From contig JAQGNY010000011.1 of the NCBI GenBank assembly GCA_028293825.1, positions 83,952 through 147,951 on the forward strand: 64,000 nt of DNA, in the 5' to 3' direction. Shown in pieces: positions 25,710 to 33,348 of this stretch; position 1 is the first letter of the stretch, and each line of letters opens with the position of its first letter. The notes below the pieces were generated by a model, which was not told where the DNA came from, searched no databases, and saw only the letters and a program-made list of their open reading frames with translations. The position numbers and the translations under genes are program-made. Source of the stretch: Verrucomicrobiaceae bacterium. Lineage in GTDB: Bacteria > Pseudomonadota > Gammaproteobacteria > Pseudomonadales > CAMLJR01.

Positions 25710-27525
25710 CGGAGCCACGGGCTTGTTCGACGAAGCGACGTTAAATCGTTTGGCGGGAGAGTTCTTCGCCGCGCTGCCAGGTTCGCCGCAATCGGCTTTG
25801 GACTTTTCATCGCCGAAGCCGCCGGTGGATCCCGGCATTGCGCAACGCGCCCCTTCGCTAACACCATCGGCGACCACCCAAACGGGTGTGCCGGATGTGG
25901 TGAACCAAAGCGCACCGGCGCTCGGTCGCGGCGGCAACCCCGTATTGGGTGTGCCCGAAGCTTACGCGGCTGCGCTGCCGCAAATCAGCTCGCCACCTTC
26001 GCGTGCGCCGACACCAGATTTGCCGACGGGCATATCACCGCCCACTTCGCCCTATTATTTTTTGGGCGAGTCGAGCGCTTATCCATCGGCGTTGCCCGCG
26101 CAACAGGACGTGCCGATTGACGATCGCGTTAGCGCGCAGTCGTTTGGTTTGCCCGGCGCTGCGGAATTGAAAGCACTGCTGAGCACCGACCGCATCGCGC
26201 AGCCTGCCGCACCGCAAGCGCAGAGCGGCAACCAATCGTTTTATTTTCTCGATGCGCAATCGTCGAACGATAAATCGATTCCCGCCCTCGCACCCGGCGC
26301 GCATCCGCCGTTCGATGTGAACGCCGTGCGTCGCGATTTTCCGATTCTGCAAGAGCGCGTGAATGGTCGCCCGTTAATTTGGTTCGACAACGCGGCGACC
26401 ACGCACAAGCCGCAGTCCGTCATCGATCGTCTTGTGTATTTTTACGCGCACGAAAACTCCAACATCCATCGCGCTGCGCACGAACTGGCAGCCCGCGCGA
26501 CCGATGCATACGAGGGCGCCCGCAACAAAGTCGCGCGGTTTCTCGGCGCCGGTTCGGCCGACGAAATTGTGTTTGTGCGCGGCGCCACCGAGGCGATCAA
26601 TTTAGTCGCAAAAAGCTGGGGCAAACAAAATATCAAAGCGGGCGATGAAATTATCGTGTCGCTGCTCGAGCATCACGCCAACATCGTGCCGTGGCAGCAA
26701 TTGGCGGCCGAAACCGGCGCAAAAATTCGCGTCATTCCCGTCGACGACAGCGGCCAAATACTGCTGGAAGAATATCGCCGCCTGTTGAACGACCGCACCA
26801 AGCTGGTCGCAATCACGCAGGTTTCGAATGCGCTCGGCACGGTGACGCCAGTCAAGGAAATCATCGATCTCGCGCATCGCCAAGGCGCCTGCGTATTGGT
26901 CGATGGCGCGCAAGCGGTGTCGCATATGCGCGTCAACGTGCAAGCGCTCGACGCTGACTTCTATGTGTTCTCCGGCCACAAAGTATTCGGCCCCACCGGC
27001 ATCGGCGTGGTCTACGGCAAGTCGGCGATTCTCGAATCGATGCCGCCGTGGCAAGGCGGCGGCAATATGATTGTCGATGTCACGTTTGAGCGCATTCAGT
27101 ATCAGGATGCACCCGCGCGCTTTGAGGCGGGCACCGGCAACATTGCCGATGCGGTTGGCCTTGGTGCGGCCATCGATTACGTCGAGCGCATCGGTCTGGA
27201 AAACATTGCCCGTTACGAACACGATCTGCTCGTGTACGCCACGCAAGCGTTGAAAACCATTCCGGGCTTGCGCCTGATCGGCACCGCGGCGGACAAAGCC
27301 AGCGTCGCCTCGTTCGTGCTGAACGGCTACTCCAACGAGGAAGTCGGCAAAGCACTGAATCAGGAAGGCGTTGCGGTCCGCACTGGACACCATTGCGCGC
27401 AACCAATTCTGCGTCGCTTCAGTCTCGAAAACACGGTCCGCCCATCACTGGCCTTCTACAACACCTGCCAGGAAGTCGATGTGATGATTTCCGTGTTACT
27501 GCGCCTGCGCGGCAACCGCCGCTAA
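25684..27525 (+). CDS. Encapsulated cysteine desulfurase with disordered N-terminal loading domain
   Basis: 613 residues. Residues 1 to about 208 are Pro/Ser/Ala-rich, predicted disordered, with short conserved islands: GLFDEATLNRLAGEFFAAL near the start and two YFL-centred motifs (PYYFLGESSA at about 122, SFYFLDAQSS at about 185) plus AAELKALLS. They fit the cargo-loading domain that targets family 2A cargo to the shell. From about 209 it is a SufS/type II desulfurase (FDNAATTHKPQ, PLP lysine in SGHKVFGPTG at about 433, catalytic Cys in GHHCAQP at about 571), converting cysteine to alanine plus persulfide. The ATG at 25684 inside the encapsulin 3' end is preferred over 25642 because it gives the usual MNTPTP-like start. 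Confidence 0.95.
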   Translation: MNTPTPTNNGATGLFDEATLNRLAGEFFAALPGSPQSALDFSSPKPPVDPGIAQRAPSLTPSATTQTGVPDVVNQSAPALGRGGNPVLGVPEAYAAALPQISSPPSRAPTPDLPTGISPPTSPYYFLGESSAYPSALPAQQDVPIDDRVSAQSFGLPGAAELKALLSTDRIAQPAAPQAQSGNQSFYFLDAQSSNDKSIPALAPGAHPPFDVNAVRRDFPILQERVNGRPLIWFDNAATTHKPQSVIDRLVYFYAHENSNIHRAAHELAARATDAYEGARNKVARFLGAGSADEIVFVRGATEAINLVAKSWGKQNIKAGDEIIVSLLEHHANIVPWQQLAAETGAKIRVIPVDDSGQILLEEYRRLLNDRTKLVAITQVSNALGTVTPVKEIIDLAHRQGACVLVDGAQAVSHMRVNVQALDADFYVFSGHKVFGPTGIGVVYGKSAILESMPPWQGGGNMIVDVTFERIQYQDAPARFEAGTGNIADAVGLGAAIDYVERIGLENIARYEHDLLVYATQALKTIPGLRLIGTAADKASVASFVLNGYSNEEVGKALNQEGVAVRTGHHCAQPILRRFSLENTVRPSLAFYNTCQEVDVMISVLLRLRGNRR

Positions 27526-27556
27526 CACGGCGCGAAGTACACGCAGCAAAACGAAT

Positions 27557-27590
27557 AGTGGAAGCGCCTTATTGGGCTTCCACTGTTTAT
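27557..27590 (+). terminator. Intrinsic terminator of the encapsulin operon
   Basis: AGTGGAAGC and GCTTCCACT form a 9-bp perfect stem (inner C/G pairs extend it) 31 bp after the desulfurase stop, followed by TGTTTATTT. Good position and strength for an operon end. Confidence 0.8.
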
Positions 27591-27715
27591 TTGCAGCAAA
27601 CAAACGAACCTCCCCGTTACCCGATCCATTTCACCTGCCCCATTACCTGCGCTTCTATCCGCTCTACTAAATCAAACATCGCGTTAATGCATCACCCACG
27701 CCGCTGTATCTAATT

Positions 27716-28051
27716 CGCAACTAGCGCGAGTCAACTCAAACTGAGCAAAAGCCTATTCAAAGTGAGCGAAAGCTTATGCAGAACGAGAAATAACTAACAC
27801 AGACAGAGCAATAACTATCGCAGACAGAGAAAAAGCTATCGCCGACATAGATCGAGCTAGCTCAGCGATAGAAAAAGCTAACTCAAATTGAGATAAATCT
27901 ATCTCCGCAATAGATAAAGCCAGCGCAGAGATAGAAAAAACTATCTCCGATTGAGATAAAGCTAACTCCGCGATAGATAGAGCTAGCTCCGCTAGAGAAA
28001 AAGGTCACTCCGAACGAGGATGAGCTAGCTCCGAGCAAGCTAACGCGAGCG
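27716..28051. repeat. Array of about 16 degenerate 21-bp tandem repeats
   Basis: From 27737 to 28051 the sequence divides without gaps into 15 units of exactly 21 bp, and one more weaker unit precedes it. A typical unit is CCGCGATAGATAAAGCTA plus ACT. No frame on the plus strand is open, although two frames read as seven-residue periodic peptides broken by stops (for example SAIDKAS/AEIEKTI). It may be a decayed coiled-coil coding repeat or a non-coding satellite. There are no spacers, so it is not CRISPR. The short minus-strand ORF at 27883 is a by-product of the period. Confidence 0.85.
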
Positions 28052-28590
28052 CTTAGAGAGAAACAGCAGAACAAAACTGAGCCGGAGACCGCTCAAGGCA
28101 AGATCGAGGCACCGTCGAGCGCACTATTTTTTACTTCAACCAAAACCGCCGCTGACGTCAGCCCAAGCCCGCCACAGAATCCAATTAATTCTGCCAGTAA
28201 TTCCCGTCTGTTGAGCCACACAAGCGGATTGCAAACCCGACTTTAGCTGCCGCGCGTTATCAATGACTCGCAATGATATTCATAGCGCCCATCGATGAAA
28301 GTGCTCGCGTCGATACCCTTGGAGATTCGCACGCATTCTTCAAATAACCACTCATCGCTCCCATTGGACAGGTGAGGATATTCGGGTTAATTTTGCACCT
28401 CGCTACGGACAGCAACCCCATCCCCAATGTTGGTGCGGCTTCCACGGTATTTTGAAAGGCTGCAGAAATGGACACCATCAACCGACGCATCTGCGTTAAC
28501 CGCCAAAACCCAAGATCAGACGACGCGTCGCGTTTAATTTTTAAATGCGGACGTGTCTGCTTACTAATTTGTTAGCGAAAGGAGAGATTG
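28052..28590. other. Non-coding stretch between repeat array and cassette run
   Basis: About 540 bp with no supported gene. One plus-strand frame that continues from the repeat array stays open to about 28244 but has no start. At about 28490-28580, TTAAC ... CAGAC(g)ACG ... CGTGTCTG ... GTTAGCG may be the remains of an attC site bounding the first cassette (one bulged base in the inner stem). This last point is weak. Confidence 0.35.
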
Positions 28591-28989
28591 ATGAATCGCA
28601 GAATATTCGTTGGTGCATGTATTTTTCTTGTAGGCGTGTCATGCTTTCCGCACGTTCAAGCCGCAGATGTTTCTATCGATGATAAGTGTTCGAAAGGATC
28701 TGCAATGGACATGTAAGACTGCGTCAGCAACGAACGAAAAATTTTAGATGAAAAACTTTCCAGCATTGTAAAAAATATTCGGGATCACTATTCATACATA
28801 AAAATAGATTCGCATCAAACCAAATGGCGAAGTTACGTAGACGCCTGGTGTGAAGAAATAGTCACTTTGTCTCATTGGGACGGTGGCAGAGAAACCGAAC
28901 ACTGCCTCATTAAGCACATCGAATCTCGCATTGAAGAAATCAATGAATATATGTGTGATGAAAATGGTTGCCCGCAGCCAGATCGCTAA
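28591..28989 (+). pseudogene. LprI/DUF1311-like secreted protein gene with an in-frame stop
   Basis: An ATG after GGAGAG starts a signal peptide (MNRRIFVGACIFLVGVSCFPHVQA) and a short mature part ending in MDM, then TAA at 28714-28716. The same frame continues for 90 more codons to 28989 with DUF1311 features (LDEKLSSIVKNIRDHY, then a Trp/Cys region WRSYVDAWCEEIV and further Cys). The stop falls just before a family cysteine, so it looks like one lesion in an otherwise intact gene of 132 codons. LprI-like proteins inhibit lysozyme in mycobacteria; that role is not shown for this lineage. It sits as a cassette ending in an attC-like site. Confidence 0.7.
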
Positions 28990-29070
28990 CAAGGCAAAGC
29001 AATCGCAGCCTTCGGCTGCTGGGACTGTCAAACGCTACGCGTTTGCCAGCCCCTGTTTGCGTCGTTATGA
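28985..29070 (+). other. attC site 1 (VCR-like)
   Basis: Begins CTAACAAGGC at the cassette stop codon and ends GTCGTTATG. The inner arms GGGACTGTCAAACGC (29021-29035) and GCGTTTGCCAGCCCC (29039-29053) pair with two mismatches, and the outer arms AACAAGGCAAA and TTTGCGTCGTT pair at 8 of 11 positions. The GGGACTGTCAA core is very close to Vibrio superintegron repeats. Confidence 0.8.
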
Positions 29071-29090
29071 ATCCTAAAAGGATCTTTTGA

Positions 29091-29966
29091 ATGAATGGTT
29101 TATCCGTTGTTTTTACGATCTTTGTTTTATTTTTTTTATCGATTTCTGTAGATGCCAATGAGCTTCAGAAGGCATGCGATTATTCTGGAAGCTACGATGA
29201 ATGGGCAAACTGCTTCGTTGACCTCCATGCCAAAGAGTGTCTTTCGGGGGGTATAGCTGGCACTTCTCAATGCGCTGATGAAAAGCAAACCGAGGCCAAC
29301 TCGCTTTTAAAAGAAGAGATTTCAAAGCAACAAAAACTCTATGGCTACTTTGAGGAGCTAGAAAATGCTGTTGGTCTTTACAACGTATTCATAAAAAACT
29401 ACTGCGGAATCGAGAACACCTTTGATTTTGAAGAGAGTGAACCCAAGCTAAATGTACTTCACATATACGAGTGTCGAGGCAGACTAAAATTACATCTTTT
29501 AGATGACCTGAGAGACCTCGGAAAAAGTAATGAAGCCAAAAATCAGCCCAACGATGGATGCGCCGAGGCGAAAGGGACAGATGCATATATTGCATGCATC
29601 ATGAAAGGCTTTGGCGCTAGAAACTTGAGCTTATGCGCCCAAAATACCCCAAAAGAAAAGGAATCGTTTAATCTAGAATTATGCAACAAGAAATCCAAAG
29701 CTAATACTGACGCAAGAATAAAAACCCAAAAGGAAGTAGAGGGAAATATTAATCTTCTTATGACAAAGCTAATTAGCCATATTAGCAGCGACTACATTAG
29801 AGGAAATGTCAAAAAGGGCCTTCCGAGCCTAGAGAAAAACTGGAGTGACTTTTTGAGCGAAGTGTGCATGTACGAATATTGGGTAAGAAAAAATACTGAT
29901 ATAGATGAATGCAAATTAACCTTTAACTACTCCAGGTATATCTATCTTAAAAAGATATTTGAGTAG
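29091..29966 (+). CDS. Cassette-borne secreted protein, unknown function (cysteine-rich, LprI-like in part)
   Basis: 291 residues with a Sec signal (hydrophobic core VVFTIFVLFFLSISVDA) and about 12 cysteines in the mature part, suggesting periplasmic disulfides. The region ELQKACDYSGSYDEWANCFVDLHAKEC and the later CAEAKGTDAYIACIMKGF look like two weak DUF1311/LprI-type segments. I do not recognise a whole-length family. AAGGA precedes the ATG. AT-rich codon use differs from the flanking chromosome, fitting a mobile cassette. It lies between two attC-like sites. Confidence 0.75.
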   Translation: MNGLSVVFTIFVLFFLSISVDANELQKACDYSGSYDEWANCFVDLHAKECLSGGIAGTSQCADEKQTEANSLLKEEISKQQKLYGYFEELENAVGLYNVFIKNYCGIENTFDFEESEPKLNVLHIYECRGRLKLHLLDDLRDLGKSNEAKNQPNDGCAEAKGTDAYIACIMKGFGARNLSLCAQNTPKEKESFNLELCNKKSKANTDARIKTQKEVEGNINLLMTKLISHISSDYIRGNVKKGLPSLEKNWSDFLSEVCMYEYWVRKNTDIDECKLTFNYSRYIYLKKIFE

Positions 29967-30006
29967 ATTTTATGGCCAGATATTGCATGGACTCTGTGGC
30001 GAGCAT

Positions 30007-30099
30007 TCATAACAAACACGCGCAGCACGCCGTTGTCGATGGCAACGGCTGGACAGCCACACGCTGCGCGCGTGTCTGCCGCTGGCGTGGTCGTTAAGC
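30007..30099 (+). other. attC site 2
   Basis: From CATAACAAACACG to CGTTAAGC. The outer arms AACAAACACGC and GCGTGGTCGTT are largely complementary; inner CACGCGCAGC pairs with GCTGCGCGCGTG, and CCGTTG/CAACGG forms a further hairpin. The terminal GTTAAGC fits the GTTRRRY core site. It ends four bases before the next ORF. Confidence 0.7.
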
Positions 30100-30102
30100 T
30101 TT

Positions 30103-30423
30103 ATGAAGCGAAAGATTTCGTGGATTATTTCAACCATCTCTTTCTTCGTGCCCTCTATATGGGCTTATTTTGCAATTAGAGCAGATGGCGCAGCGCAGAA
30201 AGCAGCTAATCCTTCGGGACAGTTTTGTGGGAACGTTTACGTATCAATAATTACCGTCGCTCTTTTTGCAGCAGGTACTTTGGCTTTGGTGGCGCTCATG
30301 CTCAATGTTGTTTCCATGCGTCAGGCCGTCAAGAAAGGAATCTTTCGCTATGTTGAGCTTCTTGTTATAGGGTCACCAATTATTGCGGCAGCAGCACTGG
30401 CTGCCAGTATCGCAAATGCTTAA
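30103..30423 (+). CDS. Cassette-borne small membrane protein
   Basis: 106 residues with three hydrophobic segments (IISTISFFVPSIWAYFAI, VSIITVALFAAGTLALVALML, LLVIGSPIIAAAALAASI). No family recognised. It starts four bases after attC 2 and its stop lies within the beginning of attC 3, typical cassette packing. Inner-membrane location is predicted only from hydrophobicity. Confidence 0.65.
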   Translation: MKRKISWIISTISFFVPSIWAYFAIRADGAAQKAANPSGQFCGNVYVSIITVALFAAGTLALVALMLNVVSMRQAVKKGIFRYVELLVIGSPIIAAAALAASIANA

Positions 30424-30505
30424 CAAGGCGCTCAAGCGGACAGCAAAAAGCTACGCTTGTTGTTCGCTCTGCTTTGCTGCGGCTGTCCGCTTAGCTTGGC
30501 AAGCA
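30418..30505 (+). other. attC site 3, 3' end degenerate
   Basis: Starts GCTTAACAAGGCGCTC, a good RYYYAAC core, and has perfectly complementary arms AAGCGGACAGC (30434-30444) and GCTGTCCGCTT (30482-30492). The expected GTTRRRY end is replaced by GCTTAGCTTGGC, so it probably marks a decayed array boundary. Confidence 0.65.
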
Positions 30506-30749
30506 TATAGAGAAGCATTCGTCCGAATATCGCGCTTCTGATAATTTCCAGCCGAAAATAACGGCTGTTCGCTTTACCGATCTGCCTGCGCAACGGTGCG
30601 AATCGTTGCCACATTGCGCTAATAAACTATTAAACATGCAACGCGACGAATACCTAATCCAAACGTCAAATCGCGTATGCATTGGAATTTATCCGCATTC
30701 ACAACGGGTGAACGTAACTACTGGAAGTCACATCAAGGGAGATAGAGTC
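30506..30749. other. Intergenic region upstream of the muramidase gene
   Basis: About 240 bp after the last attC-like site. No gene. GGGAGA sits 6 bases before the muramidase ATG. The longer ORF-track start at 30606 adds 48 residues without family features. Confidence 0.4.
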
Positions 30750-31382
30750 ATGCTCAATGCCGTCATCGACATTTCACATCACAACAAAATCAGCAGCCTG
30801 GCAAAGGTTCAAGAGGCTGGAATTCTCGGGGTTTTTCAAAAGGCGACGCAGGGTACTTCATTCGTAGACCCCACCTTTACTACCAATAAAAAGAAAATAA
30901 AAGAAGCCGGCCTGCTGTTTGGCGCTTATCACTTCGGCACTGCAGGCGACGCATCCAATCAAGCCGAATTATTGGTGTCGACTGCCGGCACCGACTCGCT
31001 GCTGGTTCTCGATTTCGAGCCCAACCCACAAGGTCATGACATGAGCCTGCTGGAGGCCGAACAGTTTGTGCATCACATCTTCACCGTTACCGGTCGCTAC
31101 CCCGGCTTATATTCCGGTCACACGATTAAAGAAGCGCTGGCCAATGCGGGTATCACTTCGCCGGAGCAGACCGAGTTATCGAAATGCTGGCTCTGGATTG
31201 CGCAATACGGCCCCGCGCCACTGATCCCCAAGATTTGGTCGCAATGGACGCTGTGGCAATATACGGATGGTGCCGCTGGGCTCGAACCCCATCAGGTCGA
31301 CGGCATCGGCCGCTGCGACCGCGATCAATTCAATGGCAGCGCGGATGAGTTGAACGCGTTTTGGAACGGCAATACCAAATGA
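30750..31382 (+). CDS. GH25 family lysozyme (Cellosyl/Lyc-type muramidase)
   Basis: 210 residues comprising one GH25 TIM-barrel: AVIDISHHNKI at the start (catalytic-site Asp), FQKATQGTSFVDPTF, GAYHF, LVLDFEPN (the catalytic DxE), GLYSGH, and WLWIAQYG...WTLWQYTDG near the end. Such enzymes cleave the MurNAc-GlcNAc bond of peptidoglycan. There is no signal peptide, so release by lysis, a dedicated secretion route or an alternative start must be invoked. It is beside a cassette with an LprI (lysozyme-inhibitor-like) gene, which may be coincidence. No other phage genes are nearby. Confidence 0.88.
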   Translation: MLNAVIDISHHNKISSLAKVQEAGILGVFQKATQGTSFVDPTFTTNKKKIKEAGLLFGAYHFGTAGDASNQAELLVSTAGTDSLLVLDFEPNPQGHDMSLLEAEQFVHHIFTVTGRYPGLYSGHTIKEALANAGITSPEQTELSKCWLWIAQYGPAPLIPKIWSQWTLWQYTDGAAGLEPHQVDGIGRCDRDQFNGSADELNAFWNGNTK

Positions 31383-31510
31383 CTCCATCAGCGAAAAACT
31401 AATTTGTAATTCCACTATTTGTACGAGTAATTGTAGAGCGCAATAATCCAACGCTCGCCGGTACATTTCATTTATTGCGTTCTGCGTTTTAACGGATTGG
31501 GGAATTCCAT

Positions 31511-31897
31511 ATGACCATCGAACTCGATCACGTCATTGTTTCCGCTCACCACCGCAACAGCTCAGCGAAGCTACTGGCCGAGCTGTTCGGCGTTTCTTGT
31601 GGGCCGGCAACAGCGGGCCCTTTTTTCGCGGTGTATATCAACGATGGCTTGACGCTCGATTTTATTGAAACGGACGAATCGTTTCCGGTCGAGCATTTTT
31701 GCTTTCGCGTCGACGACGCCACCTTCGATAGGGTTCTTGCGAAAATCAAAGCCGCCGGAATTGCTTATCGCAGCGCAATGCATGTGCCGGTCGACGGCAA
31801 GATCAACACCGACTACGGCGGCAAAATGATTTATTGGAATGTGCCCGAAGGCCATCAATGGGAAATGCTTACCGTTAGCTACGCCCGCCAGCGGTGA
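31511..31897 (+). CDS. VOC (glyoxalase/bleomycin-resistance) family protein
   Basis: 128 residues with the paired beta-alpha-beta-beta-beta units of the VOC superfamily (ELDHVIVSAHH, VEHFCFRVDDATFDRVLAKIKAAGI, GGKMIYWNVPEGHQWEMLTVSY). Candidate metal ligands are the His in the first strand and the Glu near the end. The family covers glyoxalases, extradiol dioxygenases and drug-binding proteins; substrate unknown. Monocistronic by position. Confidence 0.82.
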   Translation: MTIELDHVIVSAHHRNSSAKLLAELFGVSCGPATAGPFFAVYINDGLTLDFIETDESFPVEHFCFRVDDATFDRVLAKIKAAGIAYRSAMHVPVDGKINTDYGGKMIYWNVPEGHQWEMLTVSYARQR

Positions 31898-31980
31898 ATA
31901 AATCAGGTAGTAAAAAACCGATTCACGTTCAGCAAGAACAGTAGGTTCTGGTCATCGATACTCAATGATCGCGTGCTTGC

Positions 31981-32421
31981 TCAATAGCTCTCGCCGCGCA
32001 TGTAATTCTGCAATTGCAGAATCATCGCTTTCTGATCCTCGATGATGTTTTTCACTAAATCGCCGATCGAAATCATGCCGATCAACTCGCCGTCTTGCAG
32101 TACCGGTAAGTGACGGATGTGTTTTTCGGTCATCAGCTCCATGCAGAATTCCATCGTATCGTTCGGCGCGACGCAGATGGGGCTGGCGGTCATGACTTCG
32201 CCAATGGTGGTCGTGCTCGACGAGCGTTCCATCAGTGCGATCTTGCGCGCGTAGTCGCGTTCGCTAAACACACCGACCAATTGACTGTTGTCGAGCACAA
32301 CGAGCGCGCCGATGCCTTTTTCGGCCATCAGTTTGAGTGCATCGAGCACCGTGGTGCCGGGATGAACGCTGTGAAGTTTCGCGTCGCTTTTGGAGTTGAG
32401 AATTTTACTGACGTTTTTCAT
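31981..32421 (-). CDS. Tandem CBS-domain protein
   Basis: 146 residues forming a CBS pair (Bateman module): TVLDALKLMAEKGIGALVVLDNSQLVGVFSERDYAR, then SPICVAPNDTMEFCMELMTEKHIRHLPVLQDGELIGMISIGDLVK. Such stand-alone modules bind adenosine nucleotides (AMP, ATP, SAM or NADH) and regulate partners. The YARKIALM region after the first domain is typical of proteobacterial 'CBS domain-containing' stress proteins. No partner is adjacent. Confidence 0.9.
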   Translation of the reverse strand: MKNVSKILNSKSDAKLHSVHPGTTVLDALKLMAEKGIGALVVLDNSQLVGVFSERDYARKIALMERSSSTTTIGEVMTASPICVAPNDTMEFCMELMTEKHIRHLPVLQDGELIGMISIGDLVKNIIEDQKAMILQLQNYMRGESY

Positions 32422-32497
32422 GGTTGCTCCCTCGGTTCGTAATCGTCAGGCCTGAAAATACGTTATCGACTATAGGCCTTTCTGTAAAAAATTACTC

Positions 32498-32995
32498 TCA
32501 GCCTAATGCCTGCGGGTTGAGTATCCACACCGAATAATTTAGTGCCGTAGCGAAGCTGACCCATAACAAATACAGAAACAGTAAAGCAGCTGCCAATGGT
32601 TTAATCCGCCAGAAGCAAATAATCGTGGCAACGATAAGCGCCACCAGTAAGACGATATCGGCGAGCGCCACCGCGCCCAGATGCCACTCGAAGAACAGCC
32701 AGCTCCACAACGCATTCACAACTAGCTGAACGAGAAACAGCGTCAACGCATTGCGCGCTGGGCGAAATCCGCCGACGCGCCAAACCAGCCACGCTGAAAT
32801 ACCCATCAGCAGATACAGTACTGTCCACACCGGGCCGAAGAGATACGCCGGCGGCGCCCAATTGGGGCGTACCAATTGCGCATAGAAGGCGCCGGCCTGG
32901 ATCGAAGCTGCGCTGCCGATAGCGGCGGCAATAAAACTCGCAATCAACCAACCGATCAGACCGACGATCTGTTGCTGCTTGGTAAATGGCGTCAC
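32498..32995 (-). CDS. tspO: TspO/MBR family tryptophan-rich sensory protein
   Basis: 165 residues, five membrane helices, with FYAQLVRPNWAPPAYLFGPVWTVLYLLMGISAWLVW and NALWSWLFFEWHLGAVALADIVLL, the family's hallmark Trp-rich loops. TspO binds tetrapyrroles and, in Rhodobacter, modulates tetrapyrrole-linked gene expression; it may protect against porphyrin/ROS stress. The start is GTG with AGGAAG seven bases upstream. Three 19-bp iterons lie 25-81 bp upstream and are likely its control site. Confidence 0.93.
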   Translation of the reverse strand: MTPFTKQQQIVGLIGWLIASFIAAAIGSAASIQAGAFYAQLVRPNWAPPAYLFGPVWTVLYLLMGISAWLVWRVGGFRPARNALTLFLVQLVVNALWSWLFFEWHLGAVALADIVLLVALIVATIICFWRIKPLAAALLFLYLLWVSFATALNYSVWILNPQALG

Positions 32996-33019
32996 GGACA
33001 GGCTTCCTGTAGTTGGGGT

Positions 33020-33076
33020 AGCTAATTATTAGTCCGTCAGCTAATTACTAGTGCAGCAGCTAATTATTAGTGGGCG
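33020..33076. promoter_or_regulatory. Three 19-bp iterons with palindromic core, upstream of tspO
   Basis: Tandem units at 33020, 33039 and 33058, each starting AGCTAATTA(T/C)TAGT. The core CTAATTATTAG is a perfect 11-bp palindrome in units 1 and 3 and has one change in unit 2. They sit between divergent tspO and osmC-like genes, close to the tspO start. Looks like a multi-site operator for a cooperative regulator; I do not recognise which. The remainder to 33348 holds no gene. Confidence 0.65.
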
Positions 33077-33348
33077 CGTTAGTTTTATTGCGCTCACTAT
33101 TTCAGCTGCGCAAGAATCACTCAAGCTATTCATTGAGGTTATTCATTTAACTTATTCGTTCGAGTTGCTCTGCAAATGGTTAATACCCGCGAGCCCGCTG
33201 CCCTCCTTCATTTCGCGTAGGCAGTTTTATCGCTCCCGAATAAACTAACGCGTTGCCATGCAAACGCTGGCAGATGTCACTGTTATTTGTCATTCTGCGA
33301 CGCTGCGCCACGGACTGCATAATCGCTATTAAATAGAGGGTAAAACCT

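Larger units (their letters stand above)
28480..30505 (+). mobile_element. Run of integron-type gene cassettes without an integrase (CALIN-like)
   Basis: Three plus-strand ORFs, each ending just before an attC-like palindrome, with very short gaps before the next start and lower GC than the flanks. The organisation (one ORF, one attC, same orientation) is that of integron cassettes. No intI gene, attI or cassette promoter is in the window. The left boundary is uncertain, and the last attC is incomplete at its 3' end. Confidence 0.7.

Noticed and set aside
26602-27402. 266-aa minus-strand ORF antisense to the cysteine desulfurase
   Set aside because: Shadow ORF: composition is the mirror of a strongly conserved coding region, with no family motif.
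24777-27525. Prophage HK97-type capsid gene instead of an encapsulin
   Set aside because: No portal, protease or terminase genes; the neighbours are sulfur enzymes typical of family 2A encapsulin loci.
27716-28051. CRISPR array
   Set aside because: The repeats are contiguous 21-bp units without spacers, are too divergent, and no cas genes are nearby.
27883-28074. Minus-strand 63-aa ORF with heptad-like sequence
   Set aside because: It is a by-product of the 21-bp period, has no SD sequence and covers only part of the array.
28260-28490. 76-aa minus-strand ORF
   Set aside because: No SD sequence, no recognisable family and no coding-like context in this non-coding stretch.
30606-31382. Prophage lysis module based on the GH25 muramidase
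   Set aside because: No holin, tail, capsid, integrase or att site accompanies it.
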